Notes: generated from the letters alone by a model not told the origin. A DNA stretch of 22,386 bases from a virus (IMGVR_UViG_3300032431_000038:1-22386); one strand, 5' to 3'. Shown: positions 1 through 8,375, counted from the first letter of the stretch. Made by a program: numbers and translations.

Positions 1-2
1 GT

Positions 3-131
3 TATGATAGTGTGATATTTAAACGAATAATAGGTGATAACTACATGTATGAAAGTTATACGAACGCTTTGTTTGATTCTGTACGGCTTTCTAACCTGTT
101 GAGGTACATTCTATCGATCATCACAGTATAA
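3..131 (+). CDS. possible C-terminal end of a convergent plus-strand gene, or a 28-codon small ORF
   Basis: This plus-strand frame is open from the window edge to a TAA at 129-131, giving 42 codons. If the start lies inside the window, an ATG at 45 is preceded by AGGTGA at 32-37 with 7 nt spacing, which is a good ribosome site, and the product is 28 residues (starts MYESYTNALF, ends YILSIITV). The frame faces the late genes tail to tail. Forty-two stop-free codons can arise by chance, so openness alone is weak support. The better argument is that short peptides (DN, ESYT, FD, LSII) recur in the opposing minus frame in the same codon phase. I do not recognise a family. Confidence 0.3.
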   Translation, partial: YDSVIFKRIIGDNYMYESYTNALFDSVRLSNLLRYILSIITV

Positions 132-229
132 CACCTAGAAAACGATCCTTGCCGTCGCTGCGTAGGTTTATGATCGATAACTTCTTTCCATCAAACTCGA
201 TCGAGCCTTTCGTGTAACTTTCGTTATCA
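35..229. repeat. nested imperfect inverted repeat (four arm pairs)
   Basis: Four complementary arm pairs nest in order: 35-41 with 223-229 (7 bp), 51-64 with 209-222 (13 of 14 bp), 71-77 with 190-196 (7 bp) and 112-121 with 170-179 (10 bp). The two outer pairs are contiguous on the right side and separated by a 9-nt bulge on the left. The single mismatch in the 14-bp arm is TAT versus TAC, the third position of a Tyr codon in both open frames. A perfect 10-bp palindrome CTCGATCGAG lies at 196-205. The element fills the space after the last late gene. It may be a diverged inverted duplication of coding sequence or a structured regulatory region. Confidence 0.55.
116..202. other. cluster of four evenly spaced GATC sites
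   Basis: GATC occurs at 116-119, 144-147, 172-175 and 199-202, start to start 28, 28 and 27 bp apart. I found none in the remaining 22 kb by eye. Two sites sit in the arms of the inner inverted repeat and one in the palindrome at 196-205, which also contains CGATCG. Whether this is a methylation-sensitive site or foreign DNA cannot be decided here. Confidence 0.6.
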
Positions 230-237
230 GTAAACTT
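121..237 (-). other. startless open frame in phase with the gene upstream, beyond its TGA
   Basis: Directly after the TGA at 238-240, and in the same frame as the membrane coiled-coil gene, 38 further sense codons run to a TGA at 121-123. The translation looks protein-like (KFTDNESYTKGSIEFDGKK, then LSIINLRSDGKDRFLGVIL), but there is no ATG, GTG or TTG to start it. It could be expressed only by stop-codon readthrough, or it could be a remnant separated from the gene by a nonsense mutation. It converges with the plus-strand frame ending at 131; the two ends overlap by 11 nt. Confidence 0.3.
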
Positions 238-747
238 TCAGTATTTTTTTGTAACTTCTGCAACCTCCTTTCTATAATTAATGACTTCTTCTTTTAGCTC
301 AATGTTGGATATGCGCATTTCGTGTATCTCCTGAGTCAGCGCTTCGCTAATGTCGATAGACTTACGAATAACCTCTGTGTTGTTGTTTACTACCTCCCGA
401 ATAAGAGAAATCTCTTGTATGAGGGTAGCCATCAATTGAAAGCTTTCAGATGTTGCGCTCGACTGTCCAGCAGCCATTTGTTTGTTACTGTCGTTCATGC
501 CTTTCAGCATGTTCTCTAGAGAGGCAAACATTGAGTCATAGACTTTGTCTTCACGTCGGCGCTCAGTCTCGAGAGATTTGACTTTCTCTGTGGCAGCTAA
601 CTTTAAAAGCTGAGGTGCACCCAAGAATGTGAGTATACTCAGACAAGCGGCTAGCATCACCTCAACTGGAGAGAACCCTTGTGATGGTTGGACTGGTGGT
701 TGTACTGGTGTTTGCGATTGCGTAACTTGCGCGACAGTGTTTTTCAT
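238..747 (-). CDS. membrane-anchored coiled-coil protein, candidate lysis (holin or i-spanin-like) protein
   Basis: The 169-residue product has a Pro/Gln-rich N-terminus (PVQPPVQP at about residues 14-21), one hydrophobic segment at about 29-47 (VEVMLAACLSILTFLGAP), and then about 110 charged, heptad-like residues that should form a coiled coil. One transmembrane segment followed by a long coiled coil is the layout of an inner-membrane spanin; a non-canonical holin is the alternative. It is the last gene of the late operon, a place where T7-like phages often keep lysis genes. Its ATG overlaps the TAA of the preceding gene by one base (TAATG), implying translational coupling. No sequence motif ties it to a named family, so the lysis role rests on topology and position. 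Confidence 0.55.
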   Translation of the reverse strand: MKNTVAQVTQSQTPVQPPVQPSQGFSPVEVMLAACLSILTFLGAPQLLKLAATEKVKSLETERRREDKVYDSMFASLENMLKGMNDSNKQMAAGQSSATSESFQLMATLIQEISLIREVVNNNTEVIRKSIDISEALTQEIHEMRISNIELKEEVINYRKEVAEVTKKY

Positions 748-977
748 TACTTTTTAGTTTTTCTAGCTCTATTTTTTGACGCTGACTCAAACCCTGATAT
801 AAGACCGCCTTTATGCGAGGCATCCAGACCATCACCGTTGCCATAAGTACCCTTCTTCCGATTATAGGCATTAAGCTCGGCACGGTACTTTTTGCGCTTG
901 GTGGTCTTCTGGTACTTCTTGTCATAAGTGTAATCTCGACCTGTGGACTTGTTATGGACTCGTTTTGCCTTTGCCAT
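747..977 (-). CDS. small basic phage protein of the HNH-like 'GDGxDxxHK...NRxR' type
   Basis: The 76-residue, Lys/Arg-rich product resembles a family of small phage proteins often annotated as HNH-like. It has a GRDYTYDKKYQ start, a basic helix (KKYRAELNAYNRKKG at about residues 29-43), a GNGDGLDASHKGG core at about 46-58 and an SKNRARK tail. Relatives as I remember them carry GKDVDHK in the core; here that position reads GLDASHK, so the first D-H dyad residue is replaced and nuclease activity is doubtful. The start overlaps the end of the large internal protein gene by 26 nt, with a GGAGT ribosome site 10 nt upstream inside that gene. DNA binding or a minor virion role is possible; function is unproven. 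Confidence 0.7.
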   Translation of the reverse strand: MAKAKRVHNKSTGRDYTYDKKYQKTTKRKKYRAELNAYNRKKGTYGNGDGLDASHKGGLISGFESASKNRARKTKK

Positions 978-3900
978 ATTGGGGTATACTCCATTCTTGT
1001 CTGAACTTCATAAGCTGTTGCGCTTGGTTTTGGATGGCGGCATCAATAGGTGATACACCCATCTGCTGTATCTGGTTGAGGTACATCTCTTTCTGCTTAA
1101 TTTCTTTGTCAGTAAGAGTGCCACGTTCGCGCAAGTAGAGGTAGATACGGTCTTCGTCAATCTGCAACTGAGTGCGTGTGATAAGCAGTTTCTCCATATT
1201 CTGCACCCTCTCGGTATACGACTTAGTATTTTTGATACTTCCAGCGCGGGTGTCAGACAGTAAACTCTCCTTTTCACGGTCAAGCTGCTTAGTCACCACA
1301 TCAAGAGAGCGCGAGACATCGTTGTAGGTAATCTTGTTTTGCTTCACCATATCGATAACGCGCAAATTACCACCAATCGTACCCATTATACGGTATGCCC
1401 AATCTGACTCTACCTCTTTGCTCCGCAGCATACGACCAGTTGCGTCAGGTACTGCACCTCCAAGACCGCGCTTGCCTTGTTGGATAATCTCGCCATTGTT
1501 GTCGCGGATTTCGGGACTACCACTCAACCACTCCAAGTCTAGTCTGTCGAGCGCTCCAGCGTATGGTACAGCGTTGTTAATAAGACTGTACAACTCTGGC
1601 GGTACTTTGAATCCGAGCAGTGGGATGGCATTTTCACCACTTCGCAACGCTTTACCTGTGCGGAGGTTTGTGTTTGATGCGAGCTCATAAAGTATCTTTG
1701 CAGGTGCATAGGTGGATTGTAGCGCACGAACGAGAGTGGCATTACGCGCATCACCTTGCAGTTTAGCGCGACGGTCAGCGACTGTCTCATTCATGTTGAG
1801 AGTTTCGCGCAGAAATTCAAATGTGGAGGTAGTAGGATTGTAAGAGGCATCGTTCCAGAAGACAAGTTTGTTGTCGTCTCTACCCCTACCAATGTAATAA
1901 GGCATACCCTTCAAGATGTCGGGCGATATACCTGCTTCAGTTATGGAGTCGTCTTCACGCAACGGTTCGGCGGTAAACTGGCGCAACTTCTCATAAGCAG
2001 CATACCTCCATGGACGACGCACAACATCGCGCAATACACGCGGCATCATTGACGCTTGCCAAGAGAAGTACATGATGGCGTACTTATCGACAGCGTATGT
2101 CGCACTACCAACGTCGCGCATGTCTGGAAAGTAGTTGCGAATGTGCTTGTTAAGCGTTTCAGTTGTGTCAAACTGTTTCATGCTTTGTGAAAACATGTAA
2201 GTCATGCCTTTGTCAAAAGTATCTGCACCATCAATGCGCTTAACTACAGACCGTAGGGTAGTGTACTTCGCTGCGAAGTCAATCATATTAGCAGTGTAGA
2301 ATACAGGTGCAGACAGACCATCAATAACAGCACCAGACTTTTGCATAAAATAGTCTACACCTCCCAAGACGCGCTCCATTGAGTTCAGCGCCTTACCTCC
2401 AGTCAGTTCACCACTACCAAACATATACATCATCAGTTGGTACATTGACGAACTACTGTTGCCGAGCATTTCACGCGCAGCATCTTTAGGGTTAAATGAT
2501 GAGGGTTTACCGCGCTCACCAAAGATTGCAGTACTAGATGTGCCATGCTCTTGATAAACATGGTCAAGAAAGAGTTCGCGCTCAGTCAGTTGCTTACCAT
2601 CTATCTCGTACTTTTTGATGGTATTATCTAAGTGGTCAAGTCCTTCACCACTAACTACCCTACGGACATCGTTGAATGTAGGCATGTACAAAAGAACGTT
2701 CGCACCAGCAGCGTGCATCTGGTGGTAGTTTCCGCGCACTTGGTTAGCGAGGTACACAGGTGCGTTAGCAACAAGATTACCGCCTTTCAGCTTTGAGTAG
2801 AAAGTATTGATTGCACCAATAGCACCTCCAAGCTGTCCAAGCAACGCTGGAGATTTAGTGATGTCGAGAATGGCAACAACTTGGTCAGCCACTACAGGGT
2901 TCATGAGTATATCACCCAAAGCAGATTGCGTTTCAGCAGTTATACCTAAGCGCGAAGTCCACTCAAGCATCTTGTCTTCCATCTTAACGTAATTGGCATA
3001 CTTACGCTGCCCGACTGGGAGTAGTGCGTCATTTTCGTACACACCCTTCGGTATACTCCAACCGAGGCGCACGCCATCTTCTGCAAGTATGCCAGTTAAC
3101 ATCATTGAGATATTAGCTTGGTCGCCGATAGCTCTGGAGTAGCTCTGCATAAGCACCACAGGGTCAAGCTCAAACATATCAGCCGCGCTGTTGAAGGGTA
3201 GCTGATACTGAGTTTTTAGATAGTCGAACACCTCTGAGGTGCTCATGGGTAACTTCTGGAAAAAGCCAAGATTAAGAAGTGTATCTATTTGGGCAACAGA
3301 TAGGTTAGCTTCTACAAACAACTGCATCTGTAATGGATTGTCGATGAGTGCCATCAAATCTGGAGGTGCAACTTGCATTATCTCAGATGCGAGGTCAAGG
3401 TCAGTTGGTACGAGGTAATCGTACTTACGTGCAATGTCAAACTTAAACTTCGCATCTTTACCAACAGGTAGAACACTACCTTGTTTAGCTTCTGCTTCAA
3501 TAATGCGCCTACGCCATATCTTACCATCCATGTTAAAGATGCGTGTAATGTACCCCAAGAATGGCTCCATCTTGTCGATGTCCACCCCAAAGGCTACAGA
3601 CATCTTGCGAATATCATCAGAGATGCGCGACACATCTACAGCTTGGTTTATTAGTTGGTCAATCTGTGGTTGTGTGAAACCAGCGCGAATCATTTGTGTT
3701 TGGTACTGCTGATAACGCGCCTCTTGAACGTGGCGAACTGCAAAGTTGTCAGGGTCAAAGTACTCCAAGAAGTTAGGTATCTGACCTTTCTCAATTGTGT
3801 CTACCATCAACACACGGCGCTGGTTGGGTGCAATACCAAGTGCGTCTGCTGCTTTAGTGAACTCAGTGCGGAAGTCAATGAGCTTCTTAATCTCTACTAC

Positions 3901-4911
3901 ATCAGAGATTTTGTTAACAGCGTTCTCAGCAATAGTACCAGCACGCTGCAAGCCAAGGCGCACCTTGATAGCAGGACTCATGCTTTTAATTAGCTCCATT
4001 GTAATACCAAACTTCGACACAGCCCAATCCATGACACCTCTACCCTGTCTTGGGTCAAGGTCAATTGCTTCAGTGAGGTTTGCGTGGTAAGCATCGCGGT
4101 TAAGTCGCGTTTGCGCTAAATCGTCGACGTTAGAACGGCGTTGCGCTTCGTAGCGATTTTGTACATCGCGAGTCATGTCGAGCTTGAATTGTGCACCATC
4201 AAGCTCTGCCTGTGCTTTAGTGTAGTCTGATGATAGTTGCTTGTCTACCTTCGCAGCAGCTTCACCCCACTGTTTCTCCGCTTTTACTACCCTCTGTTGC
4301 GCCTTTGTAGTTGTTAGAACTTGCTTGTTTTGCTGACTCACAAGACCATCGCGCGTCTTGTAAAGTTTCTTCAATTCACCTGCTACTCCCTTTGCTTCTT
4401 TCTCAAGAGCTTTCTCCATCTGCACAAGAGCAGAATCAATCTTCTTGAGTGCATCAGGGTCAGTAGTTTTCTTTGCAAGGTAGAAGAGGTTCTCGTAAGA
4501 CTTGATGAGGCTAGGGTCAACGTCAGAGTTAGCTTTGTTAAAAGCAGTGTCGAGCTTGTCAATAGAAGTCTGGATGTTTTGTTCAACTTTCTTACTGGCT
4601 TTGACGGCTACCTCTTCTGCGGTGACAACTTTGCGCCGTGATACAAGATTGGCAGTAACAGACTTGTCGTTGAGTACAAGGTTCTCAATACGTGTGCGAA
4701 GTTTGTTGGTAGCGTTTTGAGCGGTGACTACTGCATTTTCAGCGTCAGTCAGCATTTTGACAGTCTCAGGAGTGTCGAGCATTTTGACATAATCAATAGC
4801 CATCTTGCGCTCTTTCATAACAGCAGCAGTACGCGCTTTGATGGTGTTGCTTTCATCTTGACTAAACGCCGCTTTAGCGCGTCCAGAAGGTAGAGGGCAG
4901 GGATTTAGCAT
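952..4911 (-). CDS. very large internal virion protein (gp16-like ejection/core protein)
   Basis: The product has 1319 residues, the size class of T7 gp16 (1318), and is the last large gene of the internal-protein block. The first 300 residues or so are charged and strongly helical (long Lys/Glu/Ala/Gln runs), suggesting coiled coils. The rest is mixed alpha-helical, with an aromatic/basic stretch at about 950-970 (SWQASMMPRVLRDVVRRPWRY) of a kind I associate with large podovirus internal proteins. No lytic transglycosylase motif is visible, unlike the N-terminus of T7 gp16; here that activity seems to reside in the protein encoded at 8376-11228. The ATG overlaps the stop of the upstream gene by 7 nt (ATGCTAA). 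The likely role is a core protein ejected into the cell envelope to form a DNA conduit; this is inferred from size, order and composition. Confidence 0.75.
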   Translation of the reverse strand: MLNPCPLPSGRAKAAFSQDESNTIKARTAAVMKERKMAIDYVKMLDTPETVKMLTDAENAVVTAQNATNKLRTRIENLVLNDKSVTANLVSRRKVVTAEEVAVKASKKVEQNIQTSIDKLDTAFNKANSDVDPSLIKSYENLFYLAKKTTDPDALKKIDSALVQMEKALEKEAKGVAGELKKLYKTRDGLVSQQNKQVLTTTKAQQRVVKAEKQWGEAAAKVDKQLSSDYTKAQAELDGAQFKLDMTRDVQNRYEAQRRSNVDDLAQTRLNRDAYHANLTEAIDLDPRQGRGVMDWAVSKFGITMELIKSMSPAIKVRLGLQRAGTIAENAVNKISDVVEIKKLIDFRTEFTKAADALGIAPNQRRVLMVDTIEKGQIPNFLEYFDPDNFAVRHVQEARYQQYQTQMIRAGFTQPQIDQLINQAVDVSRISDDIRKMSVAFGVDIDKMEPFLGYITRIFNMDGKIWRRRIIEAEAKQGSVLPVGKDAKFKFDIARKYDYLVPTDLDLASEIMQVAPPDLMALIDNPLQMQLFVEANLSVAQIDTLLNLGFFQKLPMSTSEVFDYLKTQYQLPFNSAADMFELDPVVLMQSYSRAIGDQANISMMLTGILAEDGVRLGWSIPKGVYENDALLPVGQRKYANYVKMEDKMLEWTSRLGITAETQSALGDILMNPVVADQVVAILDITKSPALLGQLGGAIGAINTFYSKLKGGNLVANAPVYLANQVRGNYHQMHAAGANVLLYMPTFNDVRRVVSGEGLDHLDNTIKKYEIDGKQLTERELFLDHVYQEHGTSSTAIFGERGKPSSFNPKDAAREMLGNSSSSMYQLMMYMFGSGELTGGKALNSMERVLGGVDYFMQKSGAVIDGLSAPVFYTANMIDFAAKYTTLRSVVKRIDGADTFDKGMTYMFSQSMKQFDTTETLNKHIRNYFPDMRDVGSATYAVDKYAIMYFSWQASMMPRVLRDVVRRPWRYAAYEKLRQFTAEPLREDDSITEAGISPDILKGMPYYIGRGRDDNKLVFWNDASYNPTTSTFEFLRETLNMNETVADRRAKLQGDARNATLVRALQSTYAPAKILYELASNTNLRTGKALRSGENAIPLLGFKVPPELYSLINNAVPYAGALDRLDLEWLSGSPEIRDNNGEIIQQGKRGLGGAVPDATGRMLRSKEVESDWAYRIMGTIGGNLRVIDMVKQNKITYNDVSRSLDVVTKQLDREKESLLSDTRAGSIKNTKSYTERVQNMEKLLITRTQLQIDEDRIYLYLRERGTLTDKEIKQKEMYLNQIQQMGVSPIDAAIQNQAQQLMKFRQEWSIPQYGKGKTSP

Positions 4912-7900
4912 GGTGTATCAAACAGTCCTTCTTTAGGTAAATGGTCATCAATAACATTAGAACGCGAAATCCGTTCAAGTCCGAGGTACTCCAAGTCGTT
5001 AGCTTTCATGGTATCGATGATGTTAGCCTTTTGCGCTGGAGTAGCTACCTCCCATATGTCTTTCAGCATTTTACTACTCCAATTGCGCTCTACTGGAGTA
5101 GTGACAGATAACTCTCTGTTTTTCAGTAGTTGGTCAAGAGAGGTGTCGCTCACTCTGCCAGTGGTGATAATTTCTTCTGATAGAGGGTGCACCTTCATAG
5201 AAGAAGCCTCACGACCGCTAAAGCCTTGTTCACGCAACGCAGCGACTCGCAGATTTTCTATAGACTGTGAAGAGTTGTTAACTACTTGGTATGCATCGAC
5301 AACTTCGGGTGTAACTGTGGAAGCTTTGACGTAAGACAATGCGGGTAGGTCAGGAGGTGGTGGTAGCTTAGTCTGCACCTTCTCCAGACCTAACTCACCA
5401 AGTCGCGTAGCAGTGATGTTCTCGACAACAATCTTACGCTGTTCAAGAGTAGACTTGCGCCAAAGAGTGTTAAAAATATTGTGCAGAACATTCTTAGATT
5501 CTTTAGTGACTGCCATATCATTTAAGATGTTAGAGACAGCTTCTATAGACTTGTTCGTTATCTTACCTTTTCTTACACCACCACCAATAACGTTCATGAC
5601 AGCAGGAGCAGTGAGCGCGTCTAATTCGAGGTCTTCGATGATGTCGCGTATCTCTATAATGGTCAACTCAAAGACATCTTCACCACTCTTTGTCAGCGGT
5701 GTGATGTAAGCTGGCATCCACTCACGGATTTCTTTCGTAGAGATAAAACTGTCAATTCGCACCTCATCTTTCAAGTCTGCAATGTTGGTGATGAGAGACT
5801 CACCCAACACAATAGGGTTAGCTGTTGGAGTGGGTATAGACTCGTCTAGCAAGTCTAACTGTGCGAGTAATGCGCGCTCTTTAGAAGCATCAGTAATAAA
5901 TGCACGTACACCAGTAAATTGAGGGTTTATCTCAGACGCACGTTTAGCAGCGAGATACTCTAGATGACCGCGTATGACTTCAAAATCAGTAGGGCTAGTA
6001 CGACGTACCACAATAGGACGAACATTATCACCTGTCTCCAATAGACGTTGTGCAAGCTTCTCTACCGCTTCAGGATTGTAGTTACCAGAACGGTAAGATT
6101 TTATACTCTCTAAATCAAGAGTCTTTGTACCAACAGCGTCTTGTGCAGATTGTCGTGCATTTGGTTTAAATTCAGGTTCTGCGGTAGCTGTACCCTTTAA
6201 CTCGACGGTGTCGCTCAGTTGCGCTATCTCCTTATACACTTCTTCTTGGCGCAAGAAGTTATCATACGCGGGAGTACCCTTCTTTATGATGGTAGCGCGT
6301 GGCTCAAAGTTAGGGTTAATCTCAGCAGCGCGAATAGAGGCGGAATACTCTTTTTCACCTCTAAGAACTTTGAACTCTACAGGACTTACACGCTCTAATA
6401 AGATAGGACGCGCAACATCGTTAGCGGCTACCATTTCGTTAGCCAGCTTCTCAATATCTGCACCCACAAACTGGGTAGGTCTGGGAGTAGAGATAGACTC
6501 AAGCGCAACGCTGTTAGTGGGTGTAGGGTCAGGTATGAAACTGTTGACGTTATTACGCGCTGGTTGGCGTTGTACCTGCTCAACAATGTTATACTCTAAT
6601 CTTGGCACCTCTCTTGGAAGTTCTATCTGCAATTTAGGTACAACGAAAGGAGTCTCTTTTATGAGTTCAAGTCTGTCAGCGACAATAGCTTCAATCTCTG
6701 ACTTTGTTGCGCCTTGGAGTACAGCAATATTTGGAGTGATGTCGCCAGTACGCGCAAACTCCAGCACATCTTGTATTATTGGGTTATTTCGCACTACCAC
6801 AGAAAGAGCGCGTTCATCAGGTATGGCGCGATACTCGATAACTTCGCGCATTAACTGTTGTACCTCTGGAAGAGAAGGTAAGTCGTTAAATGCGGAAGTT
6901 ACATTGTTGTAGAGGTTTACTTCTGGAACGGTAGGTACAATTGCGCGACTATCAGGGATTGGAGTGAAAGGCTGCTTTGGTTCAATGAACACGCGCTCTA
7001 CTGGTTTTACTGTAGCAAGCTCCTGACTGCGTGCAATCTCACGCTCTATTACTACCTCAGATGGTGGGTTTAATCTAGAGAGAGGTTTAGTATTCTCTGG
7101 AATAGCTGTGGCTAATTCACGTTGCACCCTAAAACGTTCTGGCTCAGGTAGGCGCGGTACATCTGGTGTTCTTACTGGCACGTCTACTTTAGGTAGTTCA
7201 GCAATTACGTCTGCTACTTTGTTAGCTCTACCCAATGGTCGGAGTAGTCTACCAACAAGAGCGTCACTATTGAGAGGGTCAGCAAGTATATCTAACCCAA
7301 AACCAAGACCAACTTGGAAGATGTTCCTGTCGTCACCAACAGCAGCAAGAGGGTTAAAAGGCTTACCTTTCTCATCTATCTGTGCGAGAGAACTAAATTG
7401 CTCACCGAGAATAGCAGCACCTGTAAAAGTGCCACCATTAGTAGGTCGCATAGCGTCATACGCTTTCTTCACCTCTTCTACATTTAAACCACCAGAAACA
7501 ACAGCAGCCGCTGGTCGTAGTACATCTAAGCCAATACCTTTGAACAAGTTGGCAGGGTATGACAGAGCAGCAAATAATGTCTCCAACTCACTCCTATTTT
7601 CACCACCAGAGAGAGGTAGAAAAGACATGTTGAAGTTGCGCCGTCCAGAGAGGTAGCCAGTCTTCTTAGACATTTCAGCACGAATCTGCGCCGCCGTCCA
7701 GCCGTTCCATGTTGTGAAAGAATCACGAACACCCTGTAGTGCAGGTATGTTACTCTTTCTATCAACTATACTCCCAAATCCTTGGTCATCACCCGCAGCA
7801 GAAGCATCGCGAATGTACGCAATATACTCCTCTTTGGAGATACCAGCAGCAATAGCTGCCCTAGCGTTAGGGTCAGAGAATGGGTTTGCCATTCCATTAG

Positions 7901-8369
7901 CAAGTATTGGCGGTTCAAACGCCATACGCTCAGATGCATTTTGCGGTGAGTTCGCCTTACTTGCTGCAAATGGATTGTTCTGTGATGATAGTTGAGGGTT
8001 TATCTGTACTGGTGCTTGTAGTGGGTTGAGCACTCCAGCGACATTGTTAGGCTTTGGGGTAGTATCCGCCAGCACCCTCGCAGTCTCAGCAGCAGATTCA
8101 GCCGACATCTTGGAGATAGTGTCACCATAAGACAGAGCATCAATGACAGGTACTTGCGATACTGGTGAACCTGTGGATGGTACAGCTTCAAGAGGCTGTG
8201 ACTGTGAGGGAGACGGTAGAACAGGAGTTAGTTCTGGAGGTGCGATAGGAGGCGCAATCTTCGTCACATCTACTGGAGGTGCAGAAGGAATAGTGACTGG
8301 CGCAATGTCAATCTTTAAAGGTGGAACATCATTGAGAGACTGTTCAATTTCTGTGATTATGTTTGGCAT
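4905..8369 (-). CDS. internal virion protein with two ParB-N-like domains
   Basis: The 1154-residue product opens with about 80 Pro-rich residues, followed by long mixed regions. Two segments resemble the ParB/Srx N-terminal fold. The first, about residues 633-700, contains EKLANEMV, then RPILLERVSPVEFKVLRG, with GEKEYSAS starting at Gly671. The second, about 763-830, contains EKLAQRLL, then RPIVVRRTSPTDFEVIRG, with GHLEYLAA starting at Gly801. Spacing between the two glycines is 130 residues. They align with the ParB G-E-R-R-x-x-A box, but the Arg pair is lost, so CTP use is doubtful. A second repeat (LW/IW...EQR/AQK...LGLE) lies at about 958-995 and 1097-1132. The gene sits between the peptidoglycan hydrolase and gp16-like genes, implying an internal core protein. 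ParB assignment is by motif reading only. Confidence 0.7.
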   Translation of the reverse strand: MPNIITEIEQSLNDVPPLKIDIAPVTIPSAPPVDVTKIAPPIAPPELTPVLPSPSQSQPLEAVPSTGSPVSQVPVIDALSYGDTISKMSAESAAETARVLADTTPKPNNVAGVLNPLQAPVQINPQLSSQNNPFAASKANSPQNASERMAFEPPILANGMANPFSDPNARAAIAAGISKEEYIAYIRDASAAGDDQGFGSIVDRKSNIPALQGVRDSFTTWNGWTAAQIRAEMSKKTGYLSGRRNFNMSFLPLSGGENRSELETLFAALSYPANLFKGIGLDVLRPAAAVVSGGLNVEEVKKAYDAMRPTNGGTFTGAAILGEQFSSLAQIDEKGKPFNPLAAVGDDRNIFQVGLGFGLDILADPLNSDALVGRLLRPLGRANKVADVIAELPKVDVPVRTPDVPRLPEPERFRVQRELATAIPENTKPLSRLNPPSEVVIEREIARSQELATVKPVERVFIEPKQPFTPIPDSRAIVPTVPEVNLYNNVTSAFNDLPSLPEVQQLMREVIEYRAIPDERALSVVVRNNPIIQDVLEFARTGDITPNIAVLQGATKSEIEAIVADRLELIKETPFVVPKLQIELPREVPRLEYNIVEQVQRQPARNNVNSFIPDPTPTNSVALESISTPRPTQFVGADIEKLANEMVAANDVARPILLERVSPVEFKVLRGEKEYSASIRAAEINPNFEPRATIIKKGTPAYDNFLRQEEVYKEIAQLSDTVELKGTATAEPEFKPNARQSAQDAVGTKTLDLESIKSYRSGNYNPEAVEKLAQRLLETGDNVRPIVVRRTSPTDFEVIRGHLEYLAAKRASEINPQFTGVRAFITDASKERALLAQLDLLDESIPTPTANPIVLGESLITNIADLKDEVRIDSFISTKEIREWMPAYITPLTKSGEDVFELTIIEIRDIIEDLELDALTAPAVMNVIGGGVRKGKITNKSIEAVSNILNDMAVTKESKNVLHNIFNTLWRKSTLEQRKIVVENITATRLGELGLEKVQTKLPPPPDLPALSYVKASTVTPEVVDAYQVVNNSSQSIENLRVAALREQGFSGREASSMKVHPLSEEIITTGRVSDTSLDQLLKNRELSVTTPVERNWSSKMLKDIWEVATPAQKANIIDTMKANDLEYLGLERISRSNVIDDHLPKEGLFDTPC

Positions 8370-8375
8370 TGTTTA

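Noticed and set aside
55-123. Minus-strand 21-codon ORF starting MIDRMYLNRL near position 122
   Set aside because: Too short, no convincing ribosome site, and it lies antisense to the better-supported plus-strand frame.
170-217. Plus-strand 15-codon ORF starting MIDNFFPSNS
   Set aside because: Very short, and its content follows from the inverted repeat; the ribosome site is too close to the ATG.
244-250. A7 run on the minus strand as a -1 frameshift site at the end of the membrane coiled-coil gene
   Set aside because: The -1 product gains only five residues before a stop, and no stimulatory structure is needed to explain the end.
6208-6912. Long plus-strand open frame (234 codons) antisense to the ParB-like gene
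   Set aside because: It is rich in Ser/Ala/Thr as expected for the reverse of a coding frame, lacks any domain, and lies wholly inside a well-supported gene.
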